A stretch of DNA of 10,933 bases from JBHWPB01 sp043424675. GTDB taxonomy: Bacteria > Bacillota > Bacilli > Lactobacillales > Carnobacteriaceae_A. The position numbers were made by a program, and so were the translations under genes. Numbering within the stretch: the first letter of the stretch is position 1; each line of letters starts with the position of its first letter. The DNA is taken from positions 1 through 10,933 of the forward strand of contig JBHWPB010000026.1 in NCBI GenBank assembly GCA_043424675.1, given 5' to 3'. The notes below the pieces were generated by a model, which was not told where the DNA came from, ran no database searches, and worked only from the letters and a program-made list of their open reading frames with translations. Below, in pieces: positions 5,431 through 10,933 of this stretch.

Positions 5431-7296
5431 ATGCCGAATGAATTTAAGCCAGGTAAATATTCAGTAGAAGCGGCTGGACATAATGATAAGTTACCGATGG
5501 ACGTTACTTTGTCTGAAAATCGGATTGAAAAAATTGAGATCGATACGTCCGGTGAAACAGAAGGTATAGCGACGACAGTTTTTGAGCGTATACCTGCTCA
5601 GATCATAGAGAATCAAACTTTAAATGTGGACACTGTTTCTGGAGCGACTGTAACCAGTCACGGTATTTTAGATGGTGTGGCAAATGCGATTGAACTTGCT
5701 GGAGGAAATCCAAGACACTTTAAAGAAGGGAAAAAAGTGGCACCCAGTACTCCGGCAGAAGACCGTCAATTTGAGACGGATGTTCTTATCATTGGAGGAG
5801 GAGGCGCTGGCTTGTCTGCCGCTGCGAGCGCTATTCAAGAAGGCAAGAAAGTCATCCTAGTGGAAAAATTCCCTATGATTGGTGGAAATACAGCGCGTAC
5901 AGGTGGCCCAATGAATGCGGCTCACCCAGAGTGGCAGAATACTTTTGAAGCTTTGCCAGGAGAAAACCACACGCTGGAGGACGTTCTTAAAATAGACGAA
6001 GAAGAGATTCATAAAGAGTATCGCTCGGATTTCAACAGGCTTAAAAGAGAAATCAAAGATTATTTAGAGCAATACGATGAGGGGCACACTTATCTTTTCG
6101 ATTCTATTTTATGGCACAGATTCCAAACCTATGTCGGCGGGAAACGGACAGATTTAGAAGGTAAGGAAGTTTATGGAGATTACGAACTCGTAAAAGCATT
6201 GACAGATAACGTTCTCGATTCTGTAAAATGGCTGGAAGATATCGGCGTAGCATTTGATAAAGAGAATATTCAAATGCCTGTAGGTGCGAACTGGCGCCGC
6301 GGGCACAAACCATTAGAGAATGAAGGATATGCCTATATCGATGCACTTTCTCGTTACGTTGAAAGTAATGATGGAAAAATCATCACAGATGTCCAAATCA
6401 AAGAATTACTGACAAAAGACGGGAAAGTAGTAGGCGCTGTCGGAGAAGAGGCAAACGGAGCAACTTATACTTTCTACAGTAAGGCTGTAGTCTTAACAAG
6501 CGGTGGTTTTGGTGCTAATACGGAAATGCTGCAAGAGCACAATACTTATTGGACAGAGATTGATGATGATATCAAAACATCAAACTCTCCAGCAATCACA
6601 GGAGACGGTATCAAATTAGGACAAACTGTTGGAGCGGACCTTGTAGATATGGGAATGATCCAGATGCTTCCGACTTGCGATCCTGAAACAGGAGCTCTCT
6701 TCACTGGTCTGCAGGTACCGCCAGCAAACTTCGTCATGGTAGATCAGACAGGAAACCGCTTTGTCAATGAGTACGGCAGCCGAGATGAGATCTCGCAAGC
6801 TGCCATCGCTCACGGTACGCTATTCTACCTCATCGCTGACGATAGAATCAAAGAAACAGCGATGAATACTTCACAAGAAGCGATCGATAAGCAAGTCGAA
6901 GAAGGCACTTTATTCAGAGCAGATACGCTAGAAGAGCTCGCTGAGCAAATTAATGTAGATAAAGAGAACTTTGTTGAAACGATCGAGAAATATAACTCTT
7001 ACGTAGATGCAGGGGAAGATCCTGAATTTGGTAAAAACGCTTTTGATTTAAAAATTCTTGAAGCTCCATTCTATGCAACGCCCCGTAAACCAGCTGTTCA
7101 CCATACGATGGGTGGCTTGAAGATAAATGCAAATGCTGAAGTCATCGATACAAACGGGAAGATTATTCCTGGTTTTTACGCTGCCGGAGAAGTCACAGGA
7201 GGTATCCACGCCGGGAACAGATTAGGTGGCAACGCCTTAGCAGATATCTTCACATTCGGTCGCATTGCAGGCAGAAATGCAAGCAGAGAAAGATAG
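5431..7296 (+). CDS. Fumarate-reductase-like flavoprotein with N-terminal FMN-binding domain (cytosolic 2-enoate reductase)
   Basis: The 621-residue protein has an FMN-binding domain (about 8-92) with the flavinylation motif DTVSGAT (67-73, FMN expected on T73). A FAD-binding/fumarate reductase domain follows (about 115-618) with GGGGAG (122-127), EKFPMIGGNTARTGG, TSGGFGAN and the C-terminal GNRLGGNALAD. By alignment to Shewanella Fcc3, the catalytic Arg402 is R451, His504 is H558 and Arg544 is R597. The fumarate-binding His365 is replaced by L413, and Glu378 and Arg381 of the proton path by G426 and V429. It should reduce an activated C=C bond, but the substrate may be urocanate, a cinnamate or another enoate rather than fumarate. 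No signal peptide or haem motif is present, so it is cytosolic. Covalent FMN needs an ApbE transferase, which is not in this window. ATG 5431 is preceded by AAAGGAAG (5414-5421). It is a single-gene unit. Confidence 0.88.
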   Translation: MPNEFKPGKYSVEAAGHNDKLPMDVTLSENRIEKIEIDTSGETEGIATTVFERIPAQIIENQTLNVDTVSGATVTSHGILDGVANAIELAGGNPRHFKEGKKVAPSTPAEDRQFETDVLIIGGGGAGLSAAASAIQEGKKVILVEKFPMIGGNTARTGGPMNAAHPEWQNTFEALPGENHTLEDVLKIDEEEIHKEYRSDFNRLKREIKDYLEQYDEGHTYLFDSILWHRFQTYVGGKRTDLEGKEVYGDYELVKALTDNVLDSVKWLEDIGVAFDKENIQMPVGANWRRGHKPLENEGYAYIDALSRYVESNDGKIITDVQIKELLTKDGKVVGAVGEEANGATYTFYSKAVVLTSGGFGANTEMLQEHNTYWTEIDDDIKTSNSPAITGDGIKLGQTVGADLVDMGMIQMLPTCDPETGALFTGLQVPPANFVMVDQTGNRFVNEYGSRDEISQAAIAHGTLFYLIADDRIKETAMNTSQEAIDKQVEEGTLFRADTLEELAEQINVDKENFVETIEKYNSYVDAGEDPEFGKNAFDLKILEAPFYATPRKPAVHHTMGGLKINANAEVIDTNGKIIPGFYAAGEVTGGIHAGNRLGGNALADIFTFGRIAGRNASRER

Positions 7297-7337
7297 ATTT
7301 CAAAACAAAAAAATCAATATATCTATTTAATTATTTC

Positions 7338-7376
7338 ACCCTCTCAAGTAGTTTTGCCTACTTCAGAGGGTTTTTA
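7338..7376 (+). terminator. Terminator of the enoate reductase gene
   Basis: An ACCCTCT/AGAGGGT outer stem and an AAGTAG/CTACTT inner stem (7338-7351 with 7358-7371), with one C-C mismatch and a TTTTGC loop, are followed by T5 (7371-7375). It lies about 40 bases after the stop codon. Confidence 0.92.
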
Positions 7377-7428
7377 TTATGAATCACCATCTGGCGATTA
7401 CTTTTATTTATAATTTATTTGTAGAAAA

Positions 7429-7458
7429 TTAGGTTTTTATTTTATTGTGATGTAGAAT
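7429..7458 (+). promoter_or_regulatory. Tentative promoter for the PfkB kinase gene
   Basis: TAGAAT (7453-7458) is a fair -10 box, 30 bases before the start codon, preceded by TTAGGT (7429-7434) at 18 bases. The -35 match is weak. The preceding terminator makes a promoter in this spacer necessary. Confidence 0.35.
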
Positions 7459-7488
7459 ACATAGTAAAGAATTGAAAGGACTTGCTTT

Positions 7489-8367
7489 ATGATAACTATA
7501 ATAGGAGATTTAGTAGTAGATATCGTGGTCAGTGCTCCAGAAATAAATTATGCTACTGATTCTAAAGGAAATATTGAACTAGCACCCGGCGGCCAAGCTA
7601 ATAATGTGGCACGGTGGATCAATTATGAAAAAGCAACTTGTGAGTTAATAGGGAGAATAGGCTCTGATCCCCTGGGAAGATATCTTCAAGACTATCTGGA
7701 AGAACAGGGGATCAAGAGCAGGGTCGCAGTGGATAAAAAAATCCAAACTGGAAAGATTGTGGTGTTAGTAGACCACAGCAGTAAAGAAAGATCCATGATT
7801 ACGGATAGAGGAGCAAATCTCAAGCTCCAGCCTAGTCAGGTAACAGAATTGGGCGCTACAGATCTATTGTATCTGTCGGGATATAGCTTATTTGAAGAGG
7901 ATATTGCAAGAGTTATCGAACAAGCTAAAAAGCGAGCAGTGAAAAACAATATTCCTGTAGCACTTGATCCAAGTTCCACCTATTATCTCCGTAGAAAAAA
8001 AGATGAATTTTTAGAATTTCTACAAGGCGTGACCTATCTTTTTCCTAATGAAGAAGAAGGAGAACTGCTTACGGATGAGCGAGAACCTGAAAAAATTCTA
8101 TACCGCTTAAAGCAATATGTGCCCCATCCTATATTGACCATGGGTGCTCGGGGAGTTTTTTACTTGGATGATGAGAATAAAACAGTCCATATTCCAGGGA
8201 AAAAAGTCGATGTAAAAGATACGACAGGCGCAGGAGATGCTTTCTGTGGAACATTTTTAGCGAACATTCAAAAAAGTGGGAATAAAAAATATGCAATAGA
8301 AAGAGCAATCGAAAACTCGTCGCGAGTGGTTCAAAGCTTTGGAGCTGGACCCGATGAATTAGAATAG
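7489..8367 (+). CDS. PfkB-family carbohydrate/nucleoside kinase
   Basis: This is a cytosolic ATP-dependent kinase of the ribokinase fold; the substrate, a sugar or nucleoside, cannot be told from sequence. The 292 residues are normal for the family. Visible are the N-terminal substrate Asp in GDLVVDIV (D11), PfkB signature 1 (GGQANNVA, 34-41), an IGRIGSDPLGRYL block, LDPSS (159-163), PNEEE (186-190) and signature 2 DTTGAGDAFCGTF (244-256), with anion-hole glycines and the catalytic base D250. ATG 7489 is preceded by GAAAGGA. Its TAG stop (8365-8367) lies inside the ribosome binding site of the first PAS gene, so the two are very likely co-transcribed and translationally coupled, which suggests a shared role. 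Confidence 0.9.
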   Translation: MITIIGDLVVDIVVSAPEINYATDSKGNIELAPGGQANNVARWINYEKATCELIGRIGSDPLGRYLQDYLEEQGIKSRVAVDKKIQTGKIVVLVDHSSKERSMITDRGANLKLQPSQVTELGATDLLYLSGYSLFEEDIARVIEQAKKRAVKNNIPVALDPSSTYYLRRKKDEFLEFLQGVTYLFPNEEEGELLTDEREPEKILYRLKQYVPHPILTMGARGVFYLDDENKTVHIPGKKVDVKDTTGAGDAFCGTFLANIQKSGNKKYAIERAIENSSRVVQSFGAGPDELE

Positions 8368-8377
8368 GAGAATTTTT

Positions 8378-8977
8378 GTGTTAAATATTAAAGTGAGTGA
8401 CCACGTGGATACAAGATTAGCTGAAGTTTTCAAAAAGTATGAAAATGTCGAAGATGATATGGAACGCATTGAGAAAGTTGCAGAAGAGGTTGAGGCAGTA
8501 GAAGGCGACACTTATGTCAAATTAGACTGCGGTTTGATGACAGTAGCGCAACTAAATGCCTTCTTAAAGTCAATCTCTCAAGAAATGACCTTTACTAACA
8601 CTGAGAATCAATTTGTCTACTATAATAATCATGATGAAGAAATGCTGGCCGAGAGAAATGCTTCTCAGATGGGCCAAAGTACAGCAGACAATCACCAAGA
8701 GTCTTCAGCAGCCAATGTCAATAAAGTATTGAATATGATAAAGACAGGAAAACTAGATGATCTCTATATTCCAAGAGGATTAGATGCAGAAGGGCGTTAC
8801 GTTGTCCATCAGTATCATTCCGTCCGTGATGACGATGGTGTTTATTTAGGAGTACGTGAGACCGTAGAAGACTTGCAGCCTGTTATCGACTGGTATCTGG
8901 AAAAAACGGGACAAACTTTAAGCGGCGGCAGTGAAGATGCTATATCAAATGCCACTAACAAAAATAATAAAGGATAA
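8378..8977 (+). CDS. Stand-alone PAS-domain protein, first of two tandem paralogs
   Basis: The 199-residue soluble protein has a short acidic N-terminal helical region (about 10-42), then one domain (about 46-180) resembling the PAS (PAS_10-type) domain found at the end of DUF438 proteins. The elements are LDCGLMTVAQLNAFL, the PAS core strand FTNTENQFVYYNN, a MGQST..NH..SS segment, the helix VLNMIKTGKLDD and YHSVRDDDGVYLGVRETVEDLQP. DUF438 relatives have Cys-His-Pro where this has Asn-His (N105-H106). The C-terminus is a polar Asn/Lys tail. No kinase, HTH or cyclase output domain is attached. It starts at GTG 8378, seven bases after TAGGAG (8365-8370), overlapping the stop of the kinase gene. 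The domain assignment is by pattern; the ligand and partner are unknown. Confidence 0.75.
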   Translation: MLNIKVSDHVDTRLAEVFKKYENVEDDMERIEKVAEEVEAVEGDTYVKLDCGLMTVAQLNAFLKSISQEMTFTNTENQFVYYNNHDEEMLAERNASQMGQSTADNHQESSAANVNKVLNMIKTGKLDDLYIPRGLDAEGRYVVHQYHSVRDDDGVYLGVRETVEDLQPVIDWYLEKTGQTLSGGSEDAISNATNKNNKG

Positions 8978-8998
8978 ACAGAGTCATTTTCCTATTCT

Positions 8999-9027
8999 TT
9001 TACATTCCGTAAAATATAATTTATAAT
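8999..9027 (+). promoter_or_regulatory. Sigma-A promoter upstream of the second PAS gene
   Basis: TTTACA (8999-9004) and TATAAT (9022-9027) are separated by 17 bases, a near-consensus pair. No terminator precedes it, so the second PAS gene can be read both from here and from the upstream operon. Confidence 0.7.
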
Positions 9028-9058
9028 ACAAAGCAGAGTGCTAATTTTGTGATAACTG

Positions 9059-9133
9059 TGCAAAGAAGTGAGCCAGTATCTGGCAGACGAAATTGAGGAA
9101 GTTATCCAAAGTTTAGTCTCTGAATCAGAATAA
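9059..9133 (+). pseudogene. Possible remnant of the 3' end of a second PfkB-kinase copy
   Basis: After the promoter, a 24-codon open stretch ends ...EVIQSLVSESE-stop. It resembles the kinase ending ...RVVQSFGAGPDELE-stop. The sequences after it are nearly the same in both places: GAATYAGAAT, then GGAGAATTTTT, then the PAS start codon. The stretch has no usable start. It suggests that a kinase-PAS pair was duplicated and the second kinase mostly deleted. Homology at protein level is weak, so this stays tentative. Confidence 0.35.
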
Positions 9134-9140
9134 TCAGAAT
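9123..9140 (+). repeat. 9-bp tandem direct repeat before the second PAS gene
   Basis: AATCAGAAT occurs twice back to back (9123-9131, 9132-9140), immediately before the GGGAG ribosome binding site. The corresponding place before the first PAS gene has only one, slightly changed copy (AATTAGAAT), so this is a recent small expansion. Confidence 0.8.
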
Positions 9141-9152
9141 GGGAGAATTTTT

Positions 9153-9755
9153 ATGACAGATGTTAGAAAAAATGAAAATAAAGACCAACAGTTAGCTGAA
9201 GCTTTTAAAAAGTATGAAGATGTTTCAGATAGCGAAGAACGTTTGAATAAAGTAGCAGAAGAAGTTGGTGCTATTGCAGATGGAAATCAGTACATCAAGT
9301 TGGATACGGGGCTTATGACAGTCAACCAGCTGGATGCCTTCTTGAAATCTATTGATCAAGAATTCAGTTTTACCAACACAGAAAATCAATTCATCTACTA
9401 CAACAATCGCCATGAAGAAGAAATGATGGCGCCCAGAGAAGCCGCACAAATGGGAAGAAGTACAACACAAAATCATAAAAGCTCTTCGCATAATCATGTC
9501 CAAAAGATTGTCGACATGATGAAGAGTGGAGAATTGGATGAACTTCATGCGTCGCGAGGCGGAGGGAAAGAAGGACAATTTGTCGCCCATAATTATTATG
9601 CGGTCCGAGAAGATGATGGGACCTTTCTTGGAGTACGTGGAACAGTAGAAGATCTGCAGCCTATGATCGATTGGTATCTGGAACAAACGGGACAAAAACT
9701 GGTTGAAGATGAGGATGCTGTTTCGAGCGCGACTCAGAAAAGCAATAAAGAATAA
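9153..9755 (+). CDS. Stand-alone PAS-domain protein, second of two tandem paralogs
   Basis: The 200-residue paralog of the preceding PAS protein is colinear with it throughout, with well over half of positions identical by eye. Shared blocks are LAE.FKKYE.V, LD.GLMTV.QL.AFLKSI.QE, FTNTENQF.YYNN, MG.ST..NH, VRE/DDG..LGVR.TVEDLQP and IDWYLE.TGQ. The linker after the PAS core is more His/Ser-rich (QNHKSSSHNH, 106-115), and a GGG segment (136-138) replaces the other protein's LDAE. This may mean a changed ligand pocket or only drift. ATG 9153 is preceded by GGGAG (9141-9145), with the same AATTTTT spacer as the first paralog. A near-consensus promoter lies 125 bases upstream, so it can be expressed independently of the kinase. 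The 156-aa open frame opposite it is an antisense shadow. Confidence 0.78.
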   Translation: MTDVRKNENKDQQLAEAFKKYEDVSDSEERLNKVAEEVGAIADGNQYIKLDTGLMTVNQLDAFLKSIDQEFSFTNTENQFIYYNNRHEEEMMAPREAAQMGRSTTQNHKSSSHNHVQKIVDMMKSGELDELHASRGGGKEGQFVAHNYYAVREDDGTFLGVRGTVEDLQPMIDWYLEQTGQKLVEDEDAVSSATQKSNKE

Positions 9756-9780
9756 GTTGCTAAAAGCATTAGCTTTGCTT

Positions 9781-9789
9781 TGCTATAAT
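9781..9789 (+). promoter_or_regulatory. Extended -10 promoter for a small structured RNA
   Basis: TGCTATAAT is a perfect -10 hexamer (9784-9789) with the extended TGn element. There is no good -35 box at 16-18 bases. It lies 28 bases after the PAS gene stop and would start RNA near 9796. No open reading frame with a ribosome binding site follows. Confidence 0.6.
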
Positions 9790-9795
9790 ACATGA

Positions 9796-9895
9796 GAAAA
9801 TTAAATACCGAACACATTCAGTCGCCGGACAGGATGTGTCTCGTCGTCTACTCTCTCGCCTAGATCTTTGGAGCGAGAGGATAGGCGATTTTTTT
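9796..9895 (+). ncRNA. Candidate orphan small RNA of about 100 nt (two strong hairpins)
   Basis: The segment runs from the predicted start to a T7 tail. Hairpin 1 pairs 9812-9823 with 9828-9839: ACACATTC against GGATGTGT including one G-U pair, an A-A mismatch, then GTC/GAC closed by a GCCG tetraloop. Four bases later comes the terminator hairpin (9843-9889) with a 13-base loop, CTAGATCTTTGGA. The region has no coding potential, and the next gene is on the opposite strand, so this is not the leader of anything present. It does not match a riboswitch class that I recognise. It could instead be only the 3' UTR of the PAS gene. Confidence 0.5.
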
Positions 9896-9896
9896 C
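9843..9896 (+). terminator. Rho-independent terminator after the PAS gene / small RNA
   Basis: A long stem pairs 9843-9859 with 9873-9889: a CTCTCGC/GCGAGAG upper part, one C-A mismatch, then a lower part with TCGTCTA against TAGGCGA. It is followed by seven T (9889-9895). There is no T-run on the - strand, so it acts only rightwards. Confidence 0.92.
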
Positions 9897-9904
9897 ATTC
9901 AGTC

Positions 9905-10018
9905 CTATTCTTCATGGTTGGGATGAAACGGAGTCTGGCTGACGATGACCGTAGTAGAAGCTGTCACTTTGCTTGTGGCTTGCTTCATCCTTTCTCGTTC
10001 TTTCTCTGAAGCTAAAAC
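9905..10018 (-). other. Open stretch in frame after the NAD(P)HX dehydratase stop
   Basis: After the TGA of the dehydratase gene the same frame stays open for 37 more codons to TAG (9907-9905), containing ATG at 9988 and ending ...VIVSQTPFHPNHEE. The only start has AAAGG directly against it, too close for normal initiation. Relatives end near the TGA. This may be chance, a decayed gene end or a microprotein; I do not recognise it. Confidence 0.2.
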
Positions 10019-10855
10019 TCAAGAAGTTAAGGTTTCATAATATTTCATCATGGAGGGAATGTGATCAATGATCATCGTAGGCAGAACGATATAATTATCT
10101 TTTGAATATTCTTCAGCGATAGCGCTGTGGAGATAGACAGCTGCCAGAATTGGTTTTGTTTTTCCTTCAAATTGACCCAGGAAACCCGCAATCATTCCTG
10201 CTAAAGTATCACCCATACCCCCTGTGGCTTGAGCAGGTGTTCCGACCGTATTTTGGTAGATTTCTTTCCCATCATAGACTTCAGTGCGGTGACCTTTCAA
10301 GACAACAGTAGCGTTCAATTGTTCGACTTGCTCCTGATTGATATCAGAGTTTTCTTCCTCAGGCGAAAGGCCCGTTAACTTTTCCCATTCCCCAAGATGA
10401 GGAGTAAAAATCATAGTGTCAGAAGCAATGAGGCTGTGATTTTCAGAAAACAAATGAATCGCATCCCCATCCATGATGATTCTTTGGTGGGGTTTTACAT
10501 GAGATAAAACACTTTCTAAAATATTCTCTTCCTGCTCAGCTCTTCCAAGGCCTGGACCGATTACGATGACATCTACTGACGGAATCATATCTGCTAAGGA
10601 TCGCTCGGCATACATATCAAGAAACATGGCTTCAGGCAGGTGGCTGTATAAGGCTGTTTTATTCGATGGATCGGAAGCGACGGTCACCAAGCCGGCACCA
10701 GAATAAACAGCAGCTTTAGCGGCCATGATAATCGCTCCGCCCATTTCTTTATTTCCTCCTACTAGGAGGAGGCGGCCATAATCACCTTTGTAAGAATCTT
10801 TGTCTTTTCTTTCTGTAATAATTTCTTTTAGTATGTGTTGATCTATTGCTTTCAT
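10019..10855 (-). CDS. nnrD: ADP/ATP-dependent (S)-NAD(P)H-hydrate dehydratase, stand-alone
   Basis: This enzyme repairs damaged NADHX/NADPHX (hydrated nicotinamide cofactors) back to NAD(P)H in the cytosol, using ADP or ATP. The 278 residues cover the YjeF C-terminal, ribokinase-like domain alone, without the NnrE epimerase half fused in Escherichia coli. Motifs seen are GRLLLVGGNKEMGGA (27-41), GAGLVTVA, GPGLG (100-104), MDGDA (128-132), TPHLGEWEKLTG (151-162), VVLKGHRTEVYDG (184-196) and TGGMGDTLAGMIAG (211-224), with catalytic D216. The start is ATG 10855 with AGAGGTGA six bases upstream and an extended -10 promoter behind it. No epimerase gene lies nearby and no clear terminator follows. 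The family assignment is secure. Confidence 0.94.
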   Translation of the reverse strand: MKAIDQHILKEIITERKDKDSYKGDYGRLLLVGGNKEMGGAIIMAAKAAVYSGAGLVTVASDPSNKTALYSHLPEAMFLDMYAERSLADMIPSVDVIVIGPGLGRAEQEENILESVLSHVKPHQRIIMDGDAIHLFSENHSLIASDTMIFTPHLGEWEKLTGLSPEEENSDINQEQVEQLNATVVLKGHRTEVYDGKEIYQNTVGTPAQATGGMGDTLAGMIAGFLGQFEGKTKPILAAVYLHSAIAEEYSKDNYIVLPTMIIDHIPSMMKYYETLTS

Positions 10856-10875
10856 TCTCCGTCACCTCTTGCTTC

Positions 10876-10884
10876 ATTATAGCA
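10876..10884 (-). promoter_or_regulatory. Extended -10 promoter for nnrD
   Basis: On the - strand TGCTATAAT (10884-10876) gives a perfect TATAAT with the TGn extension, 20 bases before the start codon. The -35 region (TTTCAA or GTTTCA at 16-17 bases) is weak. The leader would be very short, about 14 nt. Confidence 0.6.
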
Positions 10885-10933
10885 TCAGTCAAACAAATTG
10901 AAACGAAAAGGAAAAGCACGATAGAGACACAGG

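Noticed and set aside
9225..9695. 156-aa open frame on the - strand
   Set aside because: It lies opposite the second PAS gene, whose protein is supported by its paralog; the antisense product has no recognisable pattern and no ribosome binding site.
9796..9895. Known riboswitch (T-box, purine, preQ1, THF, ZTP, fluoride)
   Set aside because: None of the conserved cores of these classes can be found, and no gene follows on the same strand.
1..10933. tRNA, rRNA, CRISPR arrays, transposases or prophage genes
   Set aside because: No cloverleaf, regularly spaced repeats, transposase motifs or terminal inverted repeats with target duplications were seen on either strand.

Overview
The window reads as chromosomal DNA of a low-to-moderate G+C Gram-positive bacterium (Bacillota). 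Evidence is the strong AGGAGG-type ribosome binding sites, frequent TTG/GTG starts, the atpG-atpD-atpC order, AT-rich spacers and hairpin-plus-T terminators. The gene mix (cytosolic FMN-domain flavocytochrome-like reductase, PyrP/UraA-type uracil permease, DUF421, GlsB/YeaQ-type protein) fits Lactobacillales, perhaps a Carnobacteriaceae relative. That placement is inference; the genus cannot be named from sequence alone.

Layout. Positions 1-2296 (+) hold the 3' end of an F1Fo ATP synthase operon: the end of atpG, then complete atpD and atpC, closed by a perfect 16-bp hairpin at 2310-2346. Positions 2368-3066 (-) hold a DUF421 (YetF-like) membrane protein gene cut in two by one in-frame TAA. 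Positions 3287-3535 (+) hold a small GlsB/YeaQ/YmgE-type membrane protein with its own promoter and a bidirectional terminator. Positions 3799-5088 (-) hold a uracil permease with a structured leader. Positions 5431-7296 (+) hold a FAD-dependent fumarate-reductase-like enzyme with an N-terminal FMN-binding domain, preceded by a strong extended -10 promoter overlapped by an inverted repeat. Positions 7489-9755 (+) hold a PfkB-family kinase and two paralogous single-PAS proteins; the spacer between the paralogs looks like the decayed end of a second kinase copy. Positions about 9796-9895 look like an isolated, roughly 100-nt structured RNA with its own promoter and terminator. Positions 10019-10855 (-) hold a stand-alone ADP/ATP-dependent NAD(P)HX dehydratase.

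How the genes relate. Only the atp genes and the kinase-PAS pair show operon-type spacing. The rest are single-gene units with their own promoters and terminators. Themes are energy and redox metabolism (ATP synthase, flavin-based enoate reduction, NAD(P)HX repair), nucleobase uptake, and membrane/stress proteins. No mobile element, CRISPR array, tRNA or rRNA was seen. The most unusual items are the orphan structured RNA, the tandem PAS paralogs with the fossil kinase end, the split DUF421 gene, the altered active site of the reductase, and a frame break at the very start of the window in atpG.
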